A stretch of 64,000 nucleotides of DNA from Olsenella_K sp051878835 (lineage in GTDB: Bacteria > Actinomycetota > Coriobacteriia > Coriobacteriales > Atopobiaceae): NCBI GenBank assembly GCA_051878835.1, contig JBJEKW010000091.1, forward strand, positions 35,351 through 99,350, written 5' to 3'. A program made the translations under genes and the position numbers. A model generated the notes under the pieces. It was not told where the DNA came from. It made no database searches and worked only from the letters and a program-made list of their open reading frames with translations. Positions 8,736 to 16,038 of the stretch are shown here, one piece after another; the first letter of the stretch is position 1, and each line of letters starts with the position of its first letter.

Positions 8736-9461
8736 ATGAAGAAGCACATAGCTGCGGTCCTGGCGGTGCTGTTTGCGGCGCTGGCGATTGCAACGCCAGC
8801 GTTCGCGACGAGCTACGGTGAGCAGGAAATGTACCGGCTCTACAACAGGTGGTCGGGGGAGCACTTCTACACTGCGTCCGCGTCCGAGAAGGACATTCTG
8901 GTGGGGTTAGGCTGGAACTACGAGGGCATCGGCTGGGTGGCCCCGCAGACTTCAGACACTCCGGTGTATCGACTGTACAACCCTTACACGGGCGATCACC
9001 ACTACACCATGAGCTACCAGGAGTATGTGGAGTGCGGTCGTCAGGGTTGGAGCCAGGAGGGTATCGGCTGGTACTCCGACGATGAGCTGCGTGTGCCCCT
9101 GTACCGCGAGTTCAATCCGTATGAGAAGGTTGGCACCCACAACTACACGACCAGCTACTCGGAGCACTGCAATCTGGTGTCCATCGGCTGGCGCGACGAG
9201 GGAACCGCGTGGTATGCAGTGCGCGAAGGCACCCCGGTGACGCCCAGCCAACCGTCTCAGCCTGACAACCCGAGCAACCCAGGTGGCGGGTCCACCACGC
9301 CGGATTCTGATGTCGTCTACATTACCTCCTCAGGCGAGGGAAGAACCTACCACAGTACCCCCAGCTGTGAGTCCCTGGCACGCGCGAAGGGAGTCATATC
9401 CATTTCGAAGCAGGAGGCCATTGCACGCGGCTATACTCCCTGCAAGCGTTGCCATCACTAG
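8736..9461 (+). CDS. Secreted DUF5648-repeat protein with C-terminal Cys/His motif
   Basis: A 241-aa exported protein. Residues 1-24 form a signal peptide (MKKHIAAVLAVLF..., cleavage after AFA). Residues 28-165 hold three repeats of the DUF5648 type, each with a Tyr-Arg-Leu-Tyr-Asn core, a Gly-(Glu/Asp)-His-(Phe/His)-Tyr-Thr motif and an IGW..EG..W end. A Pro/Ser/Asn linker leads to a 50-residue C-terminal module (HSTPSCESL... and TPCKRCHH) resembling the small Cys motif found at the end of some secreted nuclease-like proteins. The ATG at 8736 has AAGGAGGGG before it; the longer frame from 8670 lacks such a site. The repeats are probably wall- or glycan-binding, but this is inference. Confidence 0.8.
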   Translation: MKKHIAAVLAVLFAALAIATPAFATSYGEQEMYRLYNRWSGEHFYTASASEKDILVGLGWNYEGIGWVAPQTSDTPVYRLYNPYTGDHHYTMSYQEYVECGRQGWSQEGIGWYSDDELRVPLYREFNPYEKVGTHNYTTSYSEHCNLVSIGWRDEGTAWYAVREGTPVTPSQPSQPDNPSNPGGGSTTPDSDVVYITSSGEGRTYHSTPSCESLARAKGVISISKQEAIARGYTPCKRCHH

Positions 9462-9508
9462 GGCAAGATGAAACAGTAGACAATCTGCCGCTGTAAACGA
9501 AGGCAGAG

Positions 9509-9545
9509 GGGGCCGGGCGTATCAAGCGCCCGGCCCCTTGCTCTT
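9509..9545 (+). terminator. Terminator after the short DUF5648 gene
   Basis: An 11-bp GC stem, GGGGCCGGGCG at 9509-9519 with its complement at 9527-9537, followed by TTGCTCTT. Confidence 0.8.
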
Positions 9546-9621
9546 ATACCAGATACCCAGGCGATCACGAAGCGTCGTGCGAACGCAACCTTTAGCGACC
9601 CTACGTGCACTTCAACAGACA

Positions 9622-10449
9622 ACCTCGGCGTCCGGCTCAGGCGATGACGTCAAATACGAGTCCGGCGTCGTTCTGGTCCCCGTGGCGGACGGCCAAACTG
9701 CGGCAGACATCGACGCAAAGCTGGCGAGCATAGACTGAGTGTCGACGAAGACTGTCGACGACCAGGACCTCTCGCAGGGATTCGTCCGTGTGTCCACGTT
9801 CCGCAGACCTCGCGAATGCACTTGCGGAGGCATCAGGTACTCAGGCGAAGTCTTCGAGTGCAGATGCCACGGATGATGGAGCACGGGTGTCCGCGGTTAC
9901 ACGGGAACCCTCAAGGTCCCGTTCGCTATTACGCCCGCGGACATCTCGGGTGCCAGTGTGGATGCGATTCCGGGCCAGTCATATATGGGGCCTTCTGCCA
10001 CTCCCGCCTTGAGCGTGAAGTTCAACGGCAAGACCATGGCCCAGGGCACGGACTACACCGTGTCCTTCCAGAACAACGTGCAGCCTGGTACTGCCTCCGT
10101 CGTCATCGCGGGCAAGGGAAACTTTACCGGTACGCTGACCATGCAGTTCACCATCGACCAGAGGCCCTCGGATGGCAGCAGCGTCCCCATGTACCGCCTG
10201 TACAACCGCTGGTCGGGCGAGCACCTCTTTACCGCGAGTAAGTCGGAGTACGACCACCTGGCGTCAATCGGTTGGAACCAGGAAGGTATCGCCTGGCAGT
10301 CTCCTGCGAAGTCGGACTCTCCTGCGTATCGCCTGTACAACCCCTACAGCGGCGACCACTTCTACACCAGCGACGAGGACGAGTACGAGTACCTGGGCTC
10401 CATCGGCTGGAACAAAGAGGGGGTCGCGTTCTACGGACTGAACCAGTAG
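9622..10449 (+). pseudogene. Wrecked surface subtilase: propeptide and C-terminal DUF5648 remnants
   Basis: The frame from 9622 reads like the inhibitor-I9 propeptide of coriobacterial S8 peptidases (DDVKYESGVVLVPVADG...KLASID). A TGA at 9736 interrupts it, after which the same frame resumes (TKTVDDQDLSQGFVRV). It then shifts frame near 9795 (ADLANALAEASGTQ). From 9877 another frame gives the end of an Ig-like repeat, one full Ig-like repeat (about 9946-10160) and two DUF5648 repeats ending at 10449. No S8 catalytic Asp, His or Ser region remains, so at least one large internal deletion is inferred. A local start within 9958-10449 could in principle express the C-terminal part, but it has no signal peptide. 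Confidence 0.75.
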
Positions 10450-10500
10450 CTGCACCCGCGGCTGACATGCAGCCGAAAAGAAGAATTGACACAGCTTCCA

Positions 10501-10560
10501 GCCTCCATTTCCCTACAATCTTTGCCAAGCCTAAGGTTCATGGGGAAATGGAGGCTTTTT
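10501..10560 (+). promoter_or_regulatory. Long hairpin overlapping the ribosome-binding site of the CAP/DUF5648 gene
   Basis: GCCTCCATTTCCC (10501-10513) is a perfect complement of 10543-10555, and TTTTT follows directly before the ATG at 10561. The right arm contains GGAGG, the Shine-Dalgarno site of that gene. The element could be the terminator of the upstream remnant, a translation-blocking leader, or both. Confidence 0.6.
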
Positions 10561-12462
10561 ATGTTAGACAAAGTATGTGCAGAACACGTCCCGCTTCGTG
10601 GCAAGAAACGGGCCAGAGTGGGCGTCTTGGCCGCTCTGGTCTCGGCGCTAGCGATGCTATGTGCCTTGGTGCTACCTGCGACTCCTGCGCTGGCAGAGGA
10701 CTCCAGCATCACAGGCGTTGCGCTGGGCAACGGCTTCGTGGCGTATACCGAGGGAACGGTTGATCAGACGTCAGTTCCCGACGCTGCGCTAGCTGCAGTC
10801 GTCAAGTGGCGCCAGGATGCCTTGAACGACACAAGCGTGAAGTTGAGTACGAACTCCGGCTATGTCACCGTGAGGGACTACCTGTCCCAGAATGGCATCA
10901 GCGAGTCGGACTACCTGAATCCCAAGTGGTCGAATGCCCTCGAACGCATAGCGGTCCAGCGCGTGGTTGAGAACAGGGACAGCAATCGCTTTCACATTCG
11001 CGTGAACGGCGATAGCTGCTTTGGTGCAACCTACAACGGTCACCAGTCATGGGGAGAGGTTCTTGCTTGGGGTGTAGACGACATCTCCTCCGCTATTGAC
11101 TACCTTTGGGCGGGTGAGAAGAGCGAGTACGTCAAAGAGGTCAATGGCCAGTCACACGGAGTGACCGGACACTATACGTTCCTTATCAACCCGTCGAACA
11201 AGGAATATGGTTTTGCGGTATGTGGTGCAGCCGCGTCCGGAGAGACTACGAGCTCGTATGACCTTGCGAACGACGCCACCCACTTCAACCTCAAAGGCAC
11301 CTATGACTTTCCCGTTGCCGTATCAGACGATGAACTGAACCAGGGCGTCAATGCGAACGTGCCCTCGTCGATGTCTGCTGGCGATGCATTCACTCCGACT
11401 GCGGAGCTGGTCTTCACGACCCGTGACTGGACTGCAGCCCCCTGGATTGACACCTACAAAATTCATGGGACGTGGACCTCGTCTGACTCGTCCGTGCTTG
11501 TCGTGAACTCGGATGGCAGCGTGACCGCAAAGGGTGCAGGTACCGCTACGCTGACTCTGGCCTCGCAGGGAAAGACCTGGCAGTATACGGTAAAAGTAAC
11601 TCAGCCGATTTCCGACGGAGACGTCACGCCCATCGGGAATCAGGAGTATACAGGATCTGCAATAACCCCGGCTGTCAAGGTGACCGTGGGAGGAAAGACT
11701 CTGACGCAGGGCACGGACTACACGGTTTCGTACGCCAACAATGTAAACCCAGGAACTGCTACAGCTGCGGTTACCGGCATTGGCAACTACACGGGTACCG
11801 TAAACACGAGCTTCTACATCTATGGGGACATTTCGAAGGCCCAGATTGATGATATTCCTGACCAGGCGTGGGCTGGCGTGGCGGTGACCCCGAGCATTAC
11901 GGTGAAGTTTGCCGGGAAGACACTGGTTAGCGGCAAGGATTACAACGTCTCGTTCTCCAACAACAACGCAGAGGGCACGGCAACCGTGACCATTATTGGT
12001 AACGGCAAGGAGTTCCGTGGCTCAGTGACCAAGCAGTTCAAGATTGTTGTTCTTGCCGTCCCCATGTATCGCCTATACAACCAGTGGTCCGGCGAGCACC
12101 TGTTTACGCTGAACGAGGACGAGGTCAACAGCCTCATCAGCATCGGGTGGACGTACGAGGGCATTGCCTGGCAGTCGCCGTCGTTCTCGCTGAATCCGGT
12201 CTATCGCCTGTACAACCCCTACAGCGGTGACCACTTCTACACCAGCGACTGGTCCGAGTACGAGTATCTGGGCTCCATCGGCTGGAACCAGGAGGGGGTG
12301 GCCTTCTACTCGGCGGACGCCTCGACGGGCAAGCCCATCTACAGGCTGTTCAACAGGTGGCTCACGCAGGGCACGCACCTCTTCACCACCGACTACAACG
12401 AGTACCAGTACCTCGGCAGCATTGGCTGGAACCAGGAGGGGATTGCGTTCTACTCCCTGTAG
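10561..12462 (+). CDS. Secreted CAP-domain / Ig-like / DUF5648 surface protein
   Basis: A 633-aa exported protein. A signal peptide with a polar N-region ends at PALA near residue 45. Residues about 65-235 look like a CAP (SCP/PR1) domain: a helix with ALERIAVQRVVE, then HQSWGEVLAWG, AIDYLWAGEK and a GHYTFLINP strand. Next come a Big2-like domain (WTSSDSSVLVVNSDGSVTAK) and two Ig-like repeats sharing TQGTDYTVSYANN, the same module as in the remnant upstream. Three DUF5648 repeats occupy about 500-633. The ATG at 10561 is six bases after GGAGG. No LPXTG or membrane anchor is visible, so retention on the wall would depend on the repeats. Function unknown; CAP domains are often extracellular and of uncertain activity. 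Confidence 0.82.
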   Translation: MLDKVCAEHVPLRGKKRARVGVLAALVSALAMLCALVLPATPALAEDSSITGVALGNGFVAYTEGTVDQTSVPDAALAAVVKWRQDALNDTSVKLSTNSGYVTVRDYLSQNGISESDYLNPKWSNALERIAVQRVVENRDSNRFHIRVNGDSCFGATYNGHQSWGEVLAWGVDDISSAIDYLWAGEKSEYVKEVNGQSHGVTGHYTFLINPSNKEYGFAVCGAAASGETTSSYDLANDATHFNLKGTYDFPVAVSDDELNQGVNANVPSSMSAGDAFTPTAELVFTTRDWTAAPWIDTYKIHGTWTSSDSSVLVVNSDGSVTAKGAGTATLTLASQGKTWQYTVKVTQPISDGDVTPIGNQEYTGSAITPAVKVTVGGKTLTQGTDYTVSYANNVNPGTATAAVTGIGNYTGTVNTSFYIYGDISKAQIDDIPDQAWAGVAVTPSITVKFAGKTLVSGKDYNVSFSNNNAEGTATVTIIGNGKEFRGSVTKQFKIVVLAVPMYRLYNQWSGEHLFTLNEDEVNSLISIGWTYEGIAWQSPSFSLNPVYRLYNPYSGDHFYTSDWSEYEYLGSIGWNQEGVAFYSADASTGKPIYRLFNRWLTQGTHLFTTDYNEYQYLGSIGWNQEGIAFYSL

Positions 12463-12521
12463 CCGGCTGACGCACTGGCGGCTGTGCTTCCGCCGCAATC
12501 AATTGATGTGCTGACACGAAG

Positions 12522-12553
12522 AAGCCCGGCCTGAGCGATCAGGTCGGGCTTTC
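12522..12553 (+). terminator. Terminator after the CAP/DUF5648 gene
   Basis: A 13-bp stem (12522-12534 with 12539-12551, one G-T pair), tetraloop GCGA, then TTTC. It is nearly identical to the terminator at 14555. Confidence 0.8.
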
Positions 12554-12710
12554 TGGTGACTCTCATCCGTTTTGTCAAGGTTCAGGCTATCTATTGCAAC
12601 AACCGGCGGCGCTCTGCCGTTCAACTGACTTATAGGTTCACGACGCGCATACGTCCATATGATGGTTGCTAAGCCATGGGATATGGACGTCGATAAGGAC
12701 GGAGGCTGCA

Positions 12711-14519
12711 ATGAAGAAGTTCAAACAGCGGAGGGTAGGCGGAGCTCTAGCAGTTCTGCTCGCAATCGTATGCCTGGCGGTTGCCATCGCTTTGCCTGTG
12801 GCGACAACTCCCGCCTTGGCTGCGGAGGCCGATGGTACGAGCCCGGGCCAGACAGCCTCGAAAAACATATGGTCAAATAGATATACGTGGAATTGGGCCA
12901 GTACGGTCAAGAGTTACATTGAGGCAACCAGTGATGGCGGCTACGACCGCGTTGAATGGACCGATAACGCACTGCACATCGAGCATTACGACTCCAGGTT
13001 CTCGTTTGTTTCGGGCCAGACGATTGATGCCTCCACGTATACGCCGACCGGAGCGTCGGATGTGTACTGGGGTGGCTATTTCAAGGGTTCTCAGTACCGT
13101 TTCGTGGTGACGGGTCAGGAGAATCCGAATCAGTCCGACGATGTTGCTGTTGTCCGTGTGACGAAGTATTCGATGGACTGGAAGTGCCTAGCAAGCATCG
13201 AGTACTCGGGCATCAACGTGTACAGCCCCTTTGACGCTGGCTCGCTGCGCATGACGGAAAGCAACGGAGAGCTGTGGATACGCACCTGTCATACGATGTA
13301 TGGCGAAGTCCACCATCAAGCGAACATGACTTTCCGCATACGGGAGTCTGACTTGGCAAAGTTGGATTCCGAGACGAGTGTCTCTAACTATGGAAGCAAG
13401 TTTGGCTATGCGTCGCATTCGTTCAACCAGTATATTGTCGCAGCTGGCGGAAAGATATATGCAGCTGATCACGGTGATGCATACCCGCGCATGATTACCG
13501 TGAAGGACATCACGCCAAGTTCGAGCGGGACTAGCTACCCGATCATCAAGTTCAAGGGTTCGACTGGCGACAACTACACGGGCGCCACTTTGGATGGGTT
13601 CGAGTCCGCGAACGATGGCGCGTCGCTGATTGCCGTAGGCACGCTTGCAGACCAGGACAAGACCTTTGCGAACTCAAGCTCCGATGACGAAAGTGGTTCA
13701 CGCAATGTTTGGGTCGGCGTTGTGTCAACTGCTGATGGCAGTGTGGCCGTGAAGAATATCACTTCGTACGCGTTCGATGATGCGAGCACGGCAACCAGTC
13801 CCGTTTTGGCAAAGCTGAGCGAGAACAAGTTCCTGCTGATGTGGTCTACGCGAAAGAAGGACGACTATTACTATACGTATGGACCGGTCCAGTACGCGTT
13901 CATGGATGCTGCGGGCAATCTGACTAGTAGTGTTTCTTCGTTCGACGGGTCACTGTCTGACTGTCATCCTGTGGTCGTGGGCAACAACGTTGTCTGGTAC
14001 TCCACTGGAGTTTCGCGAAAGGGCGAGTATGGCTATACGGAGCTTGTGGCTTCGGCACCGACCTTCTACTCTCTGGACATTACGACCGGCAAAGTAACAT
14101 CCAAGAAGCCGAGCGTCCCCATGTACCGCCTGTACAACCAGTGGTCCGGGGAGCATCTCTTTACCCTGAGCAAGGACGAGGTGGACAGCCTCACCAGCAT
14201 CGGCTGGAAGTACGAAGGCGTTGCCTGGCAGTCACCTATCGGGTCGGACTCTCCTGTGTATCGCCTGTACAACCCCTACAGCGGTGACCACTTCTACACC
14301 AGCAGCGAGAACGAGTACAATTCATTGGGAGAAATCGGGTGGAACCAGGAAGGAGTGGCATTCTACTCTGCAGATTCCACTTCGGGCAAGCCCATCTACA
14401 GGCTGTTCAACAGGTGGCTCACCCAAGGCACGCACCTCTTCACTACTAGCGCTGACGAGTACCAGTACCTCGGCAGCATTGGCTGGAGCCAGGAGGGAAC
14501 TGCGTTCTACTCCCTGTAG
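12711..14519 (+). CDS. Secreted propeller-like protein with DUF5648 repeats
   Basis: A 602-aa exported protein. The start at 12711 (MKKFKQRRVGG...) follows GGAGG by six bases and gives a signal peptide ending near residue 42 (PALA-AEAD). Residues about 50-465 are beta-rich with regularly spaced aromatic and Gly/Asp motifs (VYWGGYFKGS, IYAADHGDAYPRMI, NVWVGVVSTADGS, NKFLLMWSTR, NVVWYSTG), which suggests a beta-propeller; I do not recognise the family. Three DUF5648 repeats follow from about 468, nearly identical in DNA to those of the gene at 10561. No wall-sorting signal is seen. It is likely to be a surface or secreted binding protein, but no function can be assigned. Confidence 0.75.
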   Translation: MKKFKQRRVGGALAVLLAIVCLAVAIALPVATTPALAAEADGTSPGQTASKNIWSNRYTWNWASTVKSYIEATSDGGYDRVEWTDNALHIEHYDSRFSFVSGQTIDASTYTPTGASDVYWGGYFKGSQYRFVVTGQENPNQSDDVAVVRVTKYSMDWKCLASIEYSGINVYSPFDAGSLRMTESNGELWIRTCHTMYGEVHHQANMTFRIRESDLAKLDSETSVSNYGSKFGYASHSFNQYIVAAGGKIYAADHGDAYPRMITVKDITPSSSGTSYPIIKFKGSTGDNYTGATLDGFESANDGASLIAVGTLADQDKTFANSSSDDESGSRNVWVGVVSTADGSVAVKNITSYAFDDASTATSPVLAKLSENKFLLMWSTRKKDDYYYTYGPVQYAFMDAAGNLTSSVSSFDGSLSDCHPVVVGNNVVWYSTGVSRKGEYGYTELVASAPTFYSLDITTGKVTSKKPSVPMYRLYNQWSGEHLFTLSKDEVDSLTSIGWKYEGVAWQSPIGSDSPVYRLYNPYSGDHFYTSSENEYNSLGEIGWNQEGVAFYSADSTSGKPIYRLFNRWLTQGTHLFTTSADEYQYLGSIGWSQEGTAFYSL

Positions 14520-14554
14520 CAGTTGGTTCTACTCAAACTGCGTGCAACCTTAGG

Positions 14555-14586
14555 AAGCCCGGCCTGAGCAATCAGGTCGGGCTTTT
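14555..14586 (+). terminator. Terminator after the propeller/DUF5648 gene
   Basis: A 13-bp stem (14555-14567 with 14572-14584), loop GCAA, followed by TTTTT. The stem sequence matches that at 12522, so the 3' end of the gene was probably duplicated together with its terminator. Confidence 0.85.
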
Positions 14587-14636
14587 TGGTGGCCACTTTC
14601 ACGCTACGCGAGCGGTGTCGCGGTTCGTGGCCTCAA

Positions 14637-15875
14637 CTAGTGGTGCTGCATCTTGTCGCGCAGGCTTCGAGCGGGAGCGGTCAGGCAGCGGCCCAGTTTG
14701 AAGGACGCGGAATTCTGGAGGCAGTGGATGGCCTCGCTGTGCTCTGCGATGATCCTGTCCTTCTGTGCCAGCTCGTGTTCCAAGTGCTCGATGCGTTTCT
14801 GCTGGTCGGCAACCTTGTTTCTAAGATCCGCGTTTTCCATGCGGACGCGAGACGCGTGGTCTTCACAGCCGTCGCGCCTGATCTTGAGGTCGGAGTAGTG
14901 TGTGAAGACCAACTCGGTCAGAGGCAGGTGCAGAATGTCCTGGATACGCTGCTGGTGCCAAGGGCTTTCCAACTGCGAAATGTCAGCGTCTGCCAGGTCC
15001 AGCTCCTTCAAACCGTCCAACTTCATCTGGCTGGCAATGGTGCTGAAGCCCTCCAGAGAGCGTGCGGTCTCCAGATTGTTGATGACGCTGATGGCTGCCC
15101 AGCTGATGTAGGAGTCGTGATAGAGCTCCCAGGTGCCCTGCTGCTTCAAGGTGTCGCGCAGCGCGATGAGCGCCACATAGAAGTCCAAGGGGTGGCTGTC
15201 ACTGGTTGCCATGGCGCTGTTGGCGTTGTTGATACGGTACTTGTGCAGGAACTCGTCTAGCAGAGCGATGCGATGTGCCTCGGTCAGTGCTCTGCAGGTG
15301 AACAGCAAGTCGGCCGTGCGGTGCAACGGCTGGAATGACAGGTTGTGTCCATGGACGAACGAGGCTCTGAACAGCTTGTTGTGAACCCAGTTCTGGAACG
15401 AGTTCAGAATGCGCTGAGGCCACTCGTGCGGGTCGAAGACATTCACATCCTCCGGAAGCCATTCCCGCAGGTAGGAGTAGCCAATGGGCATCACCTCACC
15501 CGTGACGTCGTTCAGGGTGTAGGTGCGGAAGATCACGAGGTCGGCTTCGTTTTTCTCACCCGTGGCGATGGCACGTTCCAGAAGCTGCGGCTCCATCAGG
15601 TCATCCGCGTCGAGGAAGTACAGCCACTCTCCCTTTGCCTGTGCGAAGCCCGCCTGCCGTGCGGGACCCTCTCCGGGGGTGGTCTCGTCGAGAATGCGAA
15701 TGCGCGAATCCTCTGCGGCGGCAGCCTCCAGGATTTCGCGAGTGTCGTCTGTCGAGTTGTTGTTCACACAGATGATCTCGATATCTTTGACGGTCTGGCG
15801 CTGCGCGCTTTCCAGCGTGGCAGCGATATATTTCTGAGCGTTGTAGCAGGGTATGACTATGGAGGCCTTTGGCAT
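14637..15875 (-). CDS. Family 2 glycosyltransferase with C-terminal coiled coil
   Basis: A 412-aa inverting GT-A glycosyltransferase. The start at 15875 (MPKASIVIPCYNAQKYI) has AAAGGAG upstream. The nucleotide-binding segment VNNNSTDDT is near residue 40, and the metal-binding motif FLDADD near residue 90, so the fold looks complete. Residues about 350-395 form a heptad-like coiled coil (ADLRNKVADQQKRIEHLEHE), and the last residues are basic, suggesting oligomerisation or membrane contact. The gene is convergent with the DUF5648 gene and divergent from the double glycosyltransferase at 16039. Donor and acceptor sugars are unknown; a role in surface glycan or glycoprotein assembly is inferred from context. 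Confidence 0.85.
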   Translation of the reverse strand: MPKASIVIPCYNAQKYIAATLESAQRQTVKDIEIICVNNNSTDDTREILEAAAAEDSRIRILDETTPGEGPARQAGFAQAKGEWLYFLDADDLMEPQLLERAIATGEKNEADLVIFRTYTLNDVTGEVMPIGYSYLREWLPEDVNVFDPHEWPQRILNSFQNWVHNKLFRASFVHGHNLSFQPLHRTADLLFTCRALTEAHRIALLDEFLHKYRINNANSAMATSDSHPLDFYVALIALRDTLKQQGTWELYHDSYISWAAISVINNLETARSLEGFSTIASQMKLDGLKELDLADADISQLESPWHQQRIQDILHLPLTELVFTHYSDLKIRRDGCEDHASRVRMENADLRNKVADQQKRIEHLEHELAQKDRIIAEHSEAIHCLQNSASFKLGRCLTAPARSLRDKMQHH

Positions 15876-16038
15876 GACTGGCTCCTTTGGGCTGGCTGCG
15901 TTCATAACAATAATAAAGGTTGCCAATAGTAAATAAGGTTTGTAGACGGCATCGACTGGGCGAGCGAGGGCTTCAGTTAGGCTGCAACATATACAATTAT
16001 CAGGTGGGAAGCAGCTAGGCGAATTTGCGGGGGCAGGA

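Noticed and set aside
10486..10519. TTGACA and TACAAT as a sigma-70 promoter for the CAP/DUF5648 gene
   Set aside because: The spacer is 22 bases, too long for the usual 16-18.
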